This document shows positions 1 through 9,270 of a stretch of DNA of 64,000 nucleotides, one piece after another (the stretch's first letter is position 1; every line of letters starts with the position of its first letter). The position numbers and the translations under genes are program-made. The stretch comes from Crambe crambe (Eukaryota; Porifera; Demospongiae; Poecilosclerida; Crambeidae): assembly GCA_963924555.1 (NCBI GenBank), contig OZ004589.1, positions 4,650,001 through 4,714,000 of the forward strand, given 5' to 3'. The notes under the pieces were generated by a model. The model saw nothing but the letters and a program-made list of their open reading frames with translations, made no database searches and was not told where the DNA came from.

Positions 1-558
1 ATTAGCTATTTGTGGTGTACAACCCCATCCACTACTCTCCCTTCAAATTCCACCACAGCCCCACTATTCTAACCACACTCTCTCTTGCCACTATAGCTAC
101 CTATCAATGAAGGAGATGAATAATCACATAGTTGTAGCTAGGCCTTGATGGATTATGCTAGCATAAATTTGAGAATAATAGGAGCTTTTGTATACATTGT
201 GCAATTCTACATCATGGTAGTGGGTATCAATCAGTGATCTAATGGCAACAGAAGGAGCAGCTGAAATAGTTTTAACTGACTCTGAATGAGAGTCTGACCA
301 TAGTGAAGATAATTGTAGCTTATAAACACTGATGCTGAGACTAATGCATTCATAAATGTTTGCTATATTAGAAAAGGGTCAACAGAATAATAAGCTAAAA
401 AAGAATAATAGCAAAAATAAAAGAATAATAGGTGATATAAAAATAAGAATTTGAGAATAGAAAAAATAAAAGCATAATTCAAAGGCTTAGTTATAACCAT
501 TAGTGTTAGCTACATGATAATGATGAAATCCCATGTGGCGGCAGGTTCATTGTTTCAG
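1..558. other. upstream AT-rich sequence, no exon identified
   Basis: No coding exon is supported here. It probably contains introns or upstream exons of the membrane protein gene whose last exons lie at 559-1301, but I could not pair any earlier exon by phase. A pyrimidine-rich acceptor-like sequence ending in CAG lies at 551-558. Confidence 0.4.
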
Positions 559-1301
559 CTTCGACTAAGTGGCATTTTTGACTGCATTCAGTGGAGGGGA
601 ATCAACCCTCTCTCCAAGCACAGAGATATGACTGACCTGTTAGTCAAGGAAATGGAGCAAGCTTGTGGGTGTGGTTTCACTGCATCCAATATAGCTGAGG
701 AACGGTTCGTATGTTTCATTCCTCAGTCTCCTCATCATGTGACATACAGGGCACGAGTTAACAGGACATCACAGACCACAGCAGGACAACTACTGACCTT
801 CATTCAGCAATGGATAAACTCTACTCAGTCGATTCTCATTCAAGGTGTGCAACTAAACATTGATAAAACATGTGAACCTATCATCTCCACATTTGATGAT
901 GCTGAATGCACAACTGACATAACCACTGAGATGATAACAACTGTGAATGTTGACAGTGCTGTAAAGTCTGCTGTAGGCATCGCTGTAGGCTGCACTGTAG
1001 CCATAATTCTGGTCATTGGAGTAGTTAGTGGTGCTATTATGATTATTATAAGGAAAAGATTGATGAAGTAAGTTTAAAAATTATGTGACAGTGCACGATA
1101 GTAATTATGCATTATAACTGCAGGAAGCCATCACAGTCTGCATGGGAAATGAACACTACTGCCAGCAGTAAGGGTTATGACATCACTGTGAATGAAGCAT
1201 ATGGCTCAGTGTCAGCTAAGCTACATGAAGAAAGTGACAACCACAGACTTAGTGACGTGTATACACAGAGATTCTGCCACAAAAGTGCAGGTTCCCCATA
1301 A
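559..1301 (+). CDS. 3' end of a single-pass membrane protein (partial gene, last two exons)
   Basis: Two exons are visible: about 559-1067 and 1124-1301, joined by a 56-bp intron with a GTAAGT donor and a CAG acceptor. The split codon restores Lys, and the stop is TAA at 1299-1301. The first exon encodes an extracellular segment of about 130 residues with a CGCGF cysteine cluster and several N-glycosylation sequons, then a threonine-rich stalk. One strong transmembrane helix follows (AVGCTVAIILVIGVV), then a basic stop-transfer KRLMK. The short cytoplasmic tail has tyrosines in NEAYGSV and DVYTQRF, which could be phosphorylation or adaptor sites. The layout resembles sponge receptors with a SEA-like juxtamembrane module, but the family is not identified. 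The open frame starts with an ATG at 514, but the acceptor at 557-558 suggests this is an internal exon beginning at 559, so 5' exons lie further upstream or outside the window. Confidence 0.6.
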
Positions 1302-1618
1302 GGGAAAAGTTGAGCGAGCCTCCAATGCAACCCGACACTCAATGAAATTATACAAGCTTACATAGGCATACATACATGACAATAATTATTATTGTGTATC
1401 AGTGCTAATAATTACAAGTGAGTGCAAAAAATTTAAAAGGGATAACCATAAAATTTAGCTGCATTCCTATCACTCCTAGCCCTCCTTATTTCAATAACCA
1501 CGCCTATATATATCAAATCCCTACTCTTCTCTCCCCCTTCAGCAATAAGTGAGTCAAGTAACCCCTTATCCGTACCCATTACCAAACTCAAGAATCACAG
1601 CAATAATATTATTACAGA

Positions 1619-1674
1619 ACTACTATTCCTACTTCACTCCTAGGCCTCCTTAGGAGTGAAGTAGGAATAGTAGT
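1619..1674. repeat. perfect 24-bp hairpin with an 8-bp loop
   Basis: The arm at 1619-1642 is the exact reverse complement of 1651-1674, with an 8-base spacer. It lies between the first gene and the MITE cluster. This is either a small foldback element or the tips of one. Confidence 0.85.
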
Positions 1675-1792
1675 AGTGCTGCATTTCCAGCACTATATTC
1701 TATGAAATCATACGCTATTTTTACCCCTTCTTCTCTAACAGCTTATCAAGAACTTGCAGATCTCCATTCTTGCACACACACTCAAACTAGTC

Positions 1793-2110
1793 TGGCGTAG
1801 CGGTGACCCTTACCATGGGCCAGAGGTTGGGTATCCCACCTGCTGACTCTACCACCCACCTTTTCCAAAGGCTCGCCATGTTTATGGAGGGGCAATGCCT
1901 CGATGTGGATTCGCCGCACACCCACCAGTCCAGCTAGCTGAGGTGGATGGGGTTGTTTAAAGACAACTTTGAACTCTATGTTTACCAGTGACCAGTTTTT
2001 ATCAGTTTTTATTGTTCTGGGCACAAGCTAGCTTGCTAGCCCTGCCCATTATTTTCGTAGAGATTGAACAATAATTAAACCATGGGTTGGTAAGGGTCGC
2101 CGCTACGCCA
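1793..2110. mobile_element. MITE-like element with 23-bp terminal inverted repeats
   Basis: The left end (1793-1815, beginning TGGCGTAGCGGTGACCC) pairs with the right end (2088-2110, ending CGCCGCTACGCCA) with one mismatch in 23 bp. The element is about 318 bp. An open frame on its minus strand has no recognisable protein features and is treated as chance. Confidence 0.75.
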
Positions 2111-2264
2111 TCCGCCCACGCACGACTTCCGCGGATCCGGTTGACATAAGAGCTTGCCTCTCTCCCACTACCACTCCTATTAGCCTCATCCCAGGTCTTA
2201 TGCTTAATAGCTAAACTACCTCCTGCAAAAAGAAATCACAAATTGTCCTGGCATAACAAGTAAC

Positions 2265-2525
2265 TATAGACCACTTGCTTTTTGGGGTGTGTCCAAAAGA
2301 ATAAAAAAAGAGATCTTGAAAATGAAATCTATATTTAATAGTTAAGTGAAGGCTCTGGTAGCTATAATTCCCATAGACTTTGTACTGTGTAGGGAAGTTT
2401 TTGCCCTCCAAAATCTATGGAGATATAGCTTTGTAACTACCATACTTCATTATTAGTATGCCTAGAGATTGATATCAGTGAAAATTATCTATTTTGGACA
2501 CACCCCAAAAGGCAAGTGGTCTATA
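2265..2525. mobile_element. MITE-like element with 34-bp terminal inverted repeats
   Basis: Arms 2265-2298 and 2492-2525 are reverse complements with a single mismatch and begin TATAGACCACTTGC. The element is about 260 bp with no coding potential. The TA at its ends is compatible with a TA target duplication, but this was not proven. Confidence 0.75.
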
Positions 2526-2595
2526 ATGAGATGGATCTGCAAAAAAATAAAATAATAAATGAATAAATAAATAAATTAGTTAAAAATGAAGGAGT

Positions 2596-2827
2596 AAAGA
2601 AAAACATTTATTCAAATAAATGAAGGTGCTGTATAAGGATGACTATAGTTAACTGGTCAAAAAAGAGCCGGTTGAAACAAGAGCTGAATGGATTATACAG
2701 GTGCAGTCACTAGGTGTGACGTACCCACATTCGACTTCATCCTTGCATATAATCCATTCAACTCTTGTTTCAACGACCAGTAGTCATCCCTACACCACCT
2801 TCATTTATTTGAATAAATATTTTTTCT
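2596..2827. mobile_element. foldback element with long imperfect arms
   Basis: Almost the whole element folds on itself. The left arm, containing ATTTATTCAAATAAATGAAGG and GTTGAAACAAGAG, is matched in reverse complement by the right arm up to 2827. Small indels separate the arms. No coding capacity. Confidence 0.75.
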
Positions 2828-2931
2828 TGTAACTACTAGCTATAGCTACATGTGTTGTGAAATTAAATCCCAGCTATCAAAATATTACTCATGATAATAA
2901 ACCACTAGACAGTGTTTAGATTTGGTGGATA

Positions 2932-3417
2932 GGGAACAGTGGACTGGAATGGAATGAAGAGCTACTGGACTGGAATACTATAGATCCTCAGGAACATCAT
3001 AAAAAACATACACGCTCCTTAATTGGCTTCCATGTTCCTTAGCTCTCTATTAACAATATCGCATGAGGTTGCTGGTAACAACTGATGCAGGAATCTGTAA
3101 CTTGCATCATTGTGATGGCTCTCTGTCAATAATATTGCATGAAGTGATTGCTGGTAGCTAACAACTGATGCAGGAATCTGCGGTTAAGGTGGATGTACAT
3201 GCCTACAACTATGCATGCATGGCAGACATGAATTCCCAGTGATAAACATAAGCATGAAAAATTGCTTTCGCAGAAGGTTGGAGTGTACAAGAGGAGATGT
3301 GATCATGTGAGCACATGCATGACTATAATAAATTCTAGTGGTTTAATTTAGTATAGGCAGTATTCCAGTCCAGTAATCCAGTCCAGTATTCCACTTTACT
3401 GTTCCCAACCCACCAAA
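2932..3417. mobile_element. foldback element with internal direct duplication
   Basis: The left arm from about 2932 (GGTGGATAGGGAACAGT) pairs with the right arm ending about 3417 (ACTGTTCCCAACCCACC). Inside, a block of about 55 bp is repeated directly at about 3042-3097 and 3121-3180, both ending with AACTGATGCAGGAATCTG. Confidence 0.65.
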
Positions 3418-4477
3418 ATTATCTATATACCCACCACTAGATCTAGAAGCCATAATTGGATGATAGCGATAAAGAACAATCTGTTCATTGGTTTGCCAAA
3501 ACAACTCTGGCCAGACATGAGGCTAAAAAAAGTTTTTAAGGGGCATTGAAATTATCACTGAACTATACTGAGCCTATGGACATAGCTAGCTACACTGTAA
3601 AGTATTCAATGAGCATTTTCTTTTGTTTTGTTTTTTGCTTGTAAGTTGTTTGTTTGTAGCTATGTTGTTTTTTGTTGTTTTTCTTTAGGCTCCAACTTAT
3701 GCTTTTTATTTGGTGAATGAAGTGAGCCCCATACAAAATTAATGAGTTGACTCAGGGATCTATTTATTTATGAAAACAGTCTCTCTGACAAAAAAATAAT
3801 ATTCGTATTCATTTAATAACTACCTTTGTCCCACAACAATGCTTTTGCCAGCTAGGAAGCTGTTTTTACCACAAACCTATAATGATGAAACAATATACAA
3901 TGGAGCATGCGCATTATATACGCGCAGGGCGCTACTAATACTGATGTATTTATGCTCTCTAAAAATTAATGAGACAATGCATAAAATGAGCTACTAGTGT
4001 TTTACATGAATAAAATGAGCTACCATTCAGCTTAGCTTCTTGTAAGCTTAGTACACCTTTTAGGTCACTATCTTTATCCAGGGGGGGTCGGACAAGGTCA
4101 ATTATTGCTGAGTAGGCACTTTTTGTTCACATAGAATTTCAATACATTTTTTGAAGTTGCTATTCCTCGAGATGTGTACACTTTGAATGAACTTGAATCA
4201 GCGATAGCTCTAACAGGTAGATTTCTGAAAATCGACTGAACCCAATCCATCAGAAAAAGGTTAATTGCTAACTGAATTTCAAAGCCCAGCTAAAACTGGT
4301 TTGCTTTCTAGCAACTAGCTTACTAGATCTTTCTTGTGCCCAGGTAAAATCATCTACAAACCCGTAAAGCTGGAGAAACAGCCTATCAAACATCAGGTTA
4401 ATTACATTCCAACCATTCTTTACTGCGCGTCTATTCTTTCAAAGCTTTGCGAGCCAATTTCGCGACAAGCTTGTCCG

Positions 4478-4513
<36 letters not shown>

Positions 4514-4562
4514 ATCTTTATCATACTCGATTTCATCCTCGCTAACACTAGCAAACCTTACT
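3418..4562. other. intergenic spacer containing a poly-C tract and an inverted repeat
   Basis: No gene is supported. A 16-bp inverted repeat (GGGGGGGTCGGACAAG at about 4081-4096, its complement at about 4469-4486) brackets about 400 bp. The right copy runs into an uninterrupted run of about 34 cytosines (4479-4512), so this is probably a short inverted-repeat element whose right end has expanded. The open frame crossing the poly-C run encodes a proline run and is not a gene. Confidence 0.55.
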
Positions 4563-4665
4563 TGCATGAGTCATGTAATTGGTGGTTCCAACCAGGAAGC
4601 TCCATATATAGAAAGCTATAAATGCTTACCACAAGGACTTAGATAAGCCAAGCGCCTTCGTTAAG
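4563..4665 (+). repeat. dispersed repeat, copy 1
   Basis: The block contains GTGGTTCCAACCAG and, after a short gap, TTAGATAAGCCAAGCGCC. It recurs at about 48381-48480 and 49104-49237, with a weaker relative at about 6975-7020. The GGTTCCAACC core is one mismatch from a tRNA-type B box, so a SINE origin is possible but unproven. Confidence 0.6.
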
Positions 4666-4816
4666 CCATACAATCTATGGTTAAGCCTACGACTCGACGA
4701 CAAGAACCGTAGAAATAATTTATGCGCATGCGCAGGCATGTAATACGAGAGCTATATAACAGTTTATCTAGGCCGCATTCTCAGTTCCATTCGCTCGCTG
4801 AATTCTCTACTCAAGA

Positions 4817-6328
4817 ATGGAACTTGTGCCTGAAAGTCATCACTCGAACGGAGAAGAACATCAATGTAATGAAGCGGCTACTCAATCCCAATCAGTTTCT
4901 GCAATGGCAAGTGAGTCGTGTTGTCAGTCTTGTTGTGAGTCTCGTTGTGAAGATAGATCTTGCAAGGCTTGTTGTGGCTGCCCATGCTGTACTTCCGAGG
5001 TATGGGATACAAAAATTCCAAAAGACTTAAGAAAAGTACGAACTCTTGGTATAAAATTTCTACTTTTGAATGGGATTAATGGGCGTATTTTCCCTCTTCT
5101 TCCCCCAGTTTTGAGGAATATAGTTGTTAGTGCTGAGCTTTTGTATACTATTGCTGGTCTAATTCTCTCAATCGTCAACTATATAAAAGCTGATTGTCAT
5201 CAAGTCTTTAATGTGGTTAATTTTGCAATTGGCTTACTAGCAATGTTGCTGAGCATTGCTAGCACGGTTGAAGCACTTTACAGGAGAAATATCTGCAGGA
5301 AAGAAAAAGAAAACGAAAAAAACAGGTTTGAAGCATTCATTAACTTGTTGCGAACTGCACTTGCTGAGCTTCTAATCTATCCACTCTTAATATGCTCCAT
5401 CTTCAATTTAGTGACTGGTCGACCATTTGCATCAGCAACTGCTGATGATATAGTGGGGCTTATACGATTTGGATTGTCAGCCATTTCCTTTATAGTATTT
5501 GTCTACATTTTGCGTCTTGTTATCCTCGCAGGTGCAATTTTTAAAATCCAGAAAGTGCACAAAGCCAATCAAACAGGATCTCTATTTGCCTCTTACTTTT
5601 TGGTCTATTTTTTCATTTATGTTGTATTACAAATGGTAGTCCAGATCTTCATGATCATGATAACAGGGAGAAAAATTTATGCAGAAAATCTTCACTTCTA
5701 TGATGATGCTATCCAGAACTACACCTGTTTGCCTGTTGTGGTTAGTGGTTACTTATGGTACATGATAGCAGGAACTTATCTCTTTCCCATAATGGGTGTT
5801 TTAATGTTCTTCGTGGTAGGGTACTTCTGGGTGCAAGAGTTTTGCATTGGAATTTTTTTTCTTCATCTAAAGATGATGAGGACACCCGATGCTAAGGATG
5901 TCTTTCAAATTAATTTGCAAATAAATGAGGCTTTTCATGCGTACAATGAATCTCAGCTAAATAACAAATTTGATGGCTTTAAAAGAAAATGTTTTTGTAC
6001 CAAATTCAGTAACCCATTTAGGAATCCTGTATTGCTCGTATTATGCGTCTCTTTCCTGCTTATGAACTATTTCTTTATGATCTTTGGAAGCAATATAACT
6101 ATTAATAATCCAAGTATATTTAGTATACTAAGCCCTTACGGCATCTTCTATATTGTCGGTAGTTCCACCTTATGGGGAGTAGTTGTTCATCTTACTGCTA
6201 TTATCTTTGGAATCCTTGCAAATTTCTATGTGTTTATAGTCGGTATTGTGGGGCTAATCATTCTTCCATTTTCTCCAATCATCATCTTGTGTTGTCTTAA
6301 AAAGTGTCTAGAAAATAAATTACCTTAA
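4817..6328 (+). CDS. intronless cysteine-rich multi-pass membrane protein, family unknown
   Basis: A single uninterrupted frame of 503 codons runs from the ATG at 4817 to the TAA at 6326-6328. Residues 35-58 hold eleven cysteines in closely spaced pairs (for example ESCCQSCCESRC), a likely cytosolic palmitoylation or metal-binding cluster. About nine to ten hydrophobic helices follow at roughly 101-123, 130-154, 179-201, 213-243, 256-283, 303-350 (probably two), 404-424 and 436-492 (two or three). Basic loops such as RRNICRKEKENEKN and KRKCFCTK lie between them, and an NYT sequon lies in the 284-305 loop. There is no channel pore, transporter or GPCR signature I can name. In a region where every other gene is split, the lack of introns suggests a retrogene or a sponge-specific intronless family. 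A start further downstream at Met30 is possible. I do not recognise the function. Confidence 0.8.
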   Translation: MELVPESHHSNGEEHQCNEAATQSQSVSAMASESCCQSCCESRCEDRSCKACCGCPCCTSEVWDTKIPKDLRKVRTLGIKFLLLNGINGRIFPLLPPVLRNIVVSAELLYTIAGLILSIVNYIKADCHQVFNVVNFAIGLLAMLLSIASTVEALYRRNICRKEKENEKNRFEAFINLLRTALAELLIYPLLICSIFNLVTGRPFASATADDIVGLIRFGLSAISFIVFVYILRLVILAGAIFKIQKVHKANQTGSLFASYFLVYFFIYVVLQMVVQIFMIMITGRKIYAENLHFYDDAIQNYTCLPVVVSGYLWYMIAGTYLFPIMGVLMFFVVGYFWVQEFCIGIFFLHLKMMRTPDAKDVFQINLQINEAFHAYNESQLNNKFDGFKRKCFCTKFSNPFRNPVLLVLCVSFLLMNYFFMIFGSNITINNPSIFSILSPYGIFYIVGSSTLWGVVVHLTAIIFGILANFYVFIVGIVGLIILPFSPIIILCCLKKCLENKLP

Positions 6329-6682
6329 TTATTTTTGTTATAGCTAATGTGTAGAGAACCAGCAAGTTATGAATTACAATTATTGTTTTTTGACATAGTC
6401 ATTGATGATTAACATTAATTTTCTTTATTTAATAGTAAAATCATTTTGGCCACTGCACACTTATATTTGTGATGAAACCATAGATAAAGACACGGAAAGT
6501 ACCGCATACCGACTGAAAACAGTCATGTGAGCAAAGCGTTTCCTGAATGTATGTGTGCAAAAATCATATTGTAGCCTCGGCTCCATGCAAGCACTCTTTA
6601 TGGATCTGAGTTTTGTATTAGTTGTTCGTGTTGACTTCCGTATAATTATTCCTCGTACACTCTCTGTAACTGAGCACCAAGC

Positions 6683-6688
6683 AATAAA
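6683..6688 (+). promoter_or_regulatory. candidate polyadenylation signal AATAAA
   Basis: This AATAAA lies about 355 bp after the stop of the intronless membrane-protein gene. It is the nearest canonical hexamer I found downstream on that strand. Confidence 0.35.
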
Positions 6689-6798
6689 ACCAGCCTGAAG
6701 ACAGTCTTTTGGAGCATATCAGAGAGTGCGGTAGCACTCTCTATGGCTTGACACGCAAAACACCCAAGCTCATTATAATATTAATAATAATAATAATA

Positions 6799-6912
6799 CT
6801 TATTGCACACTCCTGCGTTGAATATCATGATTTATTACTACCCAAGGTGGGAAAATATGCCCAACCGAGGGTAGTAATAAATCTGATATTCAACAAAGGA
6901 GTGTGTAATAAG
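6799..6912. mobile_element. short palindromic MITE-like element
   Basis: Arms 6799-6843 and 6869-6912 are near-perfect reverse complements (CTTATTGCACACTCC at the left, GGAGTGTGTAATAAG at the right) separated by about 25 bp. The open frame across it reflects the palindrome. Confidence 0.7.
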
Positions 6913-7109
6913 CATTAATATAAGTGGATTCTACAATTTCCAGCCAGGCGGCTACATATGCCGTGAACCTGTAATACTTACCACGAAGCACTTAGATAAG
7001 CCTATCAGCCCACCAGACCTACAAACAACTAAAATAAGCCAATGCACTTTGACAAACCGCTGTAGAATTCAATTTATCGTCGAATCGCCACAGTCGGTGT
7101 AGGAGCGAC

Positions 7110-7215
7110 CCCCGTGATATGGGGCCCCCCCGGCCGTATATCACTAGTGAAATGGGGCCCCCAGGGGGGCCTCATAGCGCTAGTATTTTGGGGCTCCCCC
7201 AGTGAAATAGGGCCC
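7110..7215. repeat. GC-rich repeat paired with 8340-8475
   Basis: The block carries repeated GGGGCCCCC-type runs (for example ATGGGGCCCCC). A related block with GGGGCCCTATTTCACT at 8340-8475 lies in opposite orientation (GTGAAATAGGGCCC here). Together they may be the ends of one element of about 1.3 kb that contains the tandem array at 7876-8347. Confidence 0.45.
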
Positions 7216-7875
7216 GCACGCGTGCTGGCAATCAGCTGGGAATAGCTATCATCAAAGAGTACTTAACAGGTGGAGTGTGTCCTGATGGCTATGACAAACA
7301 GTCTAAGAATGGTCTTAGAAAGAGGAGGAGGAAGATCCAGCAGCATATAAAAATTGCTATATATATATAGCTAGGTGCTAGACTAATGTGTTGATTTGGT
7401 GGGCAGAGCTTCTTGGAGTTAGCCCCTGCCCTGTTCATCTAGGCATGCATAGCTAGCTGCCATGAGTTTCAGGGGGCTAACTGTGTGAGGTAGGACGCCA
7501 TTGACTTGGGCTAGCTGGTATGCATTGCATATACAAGAGGCAAGGATACAGTTTCTATAATTATAGATTCCTCATAGCTACAATATTCTAATGGTGTGTT
7601 AGTCAGTTGGAGTATTATAACCACGAGTGTAAATTTTCTGACTTGCTTCATAGACTCTGTGACGTTGACCATGCAGACTGAGACACTTTTCTAGTGTCAT
7701 GTGACATAGCTTACTGAGTAGAAATAGGGAACCTCACCTAGCTAGATAGCTATTTTGTGGTAGAACTATCCAATTGTGGACCATTATGTCCTAGGGGGAC
7801 ATTACTCACTGGTGAAAATTGTCCATTTTGGGAGGACAATATTCAGGCACCATCACAGTTAGCTACACTGTAAAG
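7216..7875. other. non-coding spacer
   Basis: No gene, RNA or clear repeat is visible. It lies inside the possible 7.1-8.5 kb composite element. Confidence 0.4.
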
Positions 7876-8347
7876 TTAAGCTTTTATTTTGTTAGGAAGC
7901 TTGGAAAATTGAGGGAGCCCCATATCACTGACTGATCCCTATAGCAAAAGCTTTTATTTTACTAGGAAGCTTGGAAAATTGAGGGAACCCCATATCACTG
8001 ACTGGTCCCTATAGCTTTTATTTTGCTAAGAAGCTTGGAAAATTGAGGGGGCCCATATCACTGACTGGTCCCTATAGCAAAAGCTTTTATTTTGCTAGGA
8101 AGCTTGGAAAATTGAGGGAACTCCATATCACTGACTGGTCCCTATAGCTTTTATTTTGCTAAGAAGCTTGGAAAATTGAGGGAGCCCCATATCACTGACT
8201 GGTCCCTATAGCTTTTATTTTGCTAGGAAGCTTGGAAAATTGAGGGAGCCCCATATCACTGACTGGGCCCTATAGCAAAAGCTTTTATTTTGCTAGGAAG
8301 CTTGGAAAATTGAGGGGGCCCCATATCACTGACTGGTCCCTATAGCC
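7876..8347. repeat. tandem array, seven units of about 64-69 bp
   Basis: Seven near-identical units each contain AGGAAGCTTGGAAAATTGAG, then CCCATATCACTGACTGGTCC, then CTATAG. Some units carry an extra 3-5 bases (CAAAAG) at the junction and others do not, so two repeat lengths are interspersed. No open frame runs through the array. Confidence 0.9.
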
Positions 8348-9270
8348 CTAGGAATATGGGGACTATGGGGTCCCCATAACCCTAGTTGCATGGGGCCCCC
8401 CCAGCCCTAAATCTCCAGTGGTGATTTGGTGATGGGGGACCCCAAAACCAGGGGGGCCCTATTTCACTACTACACCGGAAATGACATAATGGGCGCAATT
8501 TTTATTCCATAAAGAAGCTGGTGTGCTGGTTACTCTCCACTTATGGCTATCATGACTTCTGAAAACATTTCATATGAAACTTTAACAACTTCTTCACCCT
8601 CTTGATAAATAATACTTTTACTAGACCTTTTAAAATAAATTCTCAGTGCATGAATGGCTGATAAAAATACTAATTGCGGTCAAAAACCATTTCTCCTCTT
8701 CAGTATAAGACATGCATTGACTCAATAGATGTTTATGGTATATATTATCTTGTATCAAAAACCAAACTTGAAGTGTGTGCATGCATTGATCAAACACAAT
8801 TTCTGACTTCTTTGCTGCCATACTGTGTTAGTATATGTCAGCTGTTCACCAAATAGTTGAGTCTGTAGAAATATATCATATGAATCTAGGCTCAGGAGGA
8901 TCAAATGTTGTAGTACTCTTTCCATGGGGGGAAATGTCTTCTTGGGGTCTTGCAATGAAATGGAAGTAATTTTGTGAAAAAAGTAGGAATTTGCATCACA
9001 TTAAATACACAAGAAAATTCTCAGAATAAAACAAAATTTGCAGGCAGGAATGATACATCTTAGCACTATCAATTCACAAAAAATCAAATTCCTGATTCAT
9101 GGAGAAATGGAATTTGACCACTCTCTCCACTGGTACTTTCAGCCTGTACACTTGGACTAGGTGCACTCTCAGCCTCAGGAAGTCTAATGATACTACGACT
9201 AAGCATGCATCATTACCCCTCCAATGCTTGAATATCTTTCGATGCATGTTTACCATCTTTTGTAGAATAG

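Noticed and set aside
4334..4621. 95-codon frame with a proline run
   Set aside because: The proline run is the poly-C tract; no other protein features or splice partners.
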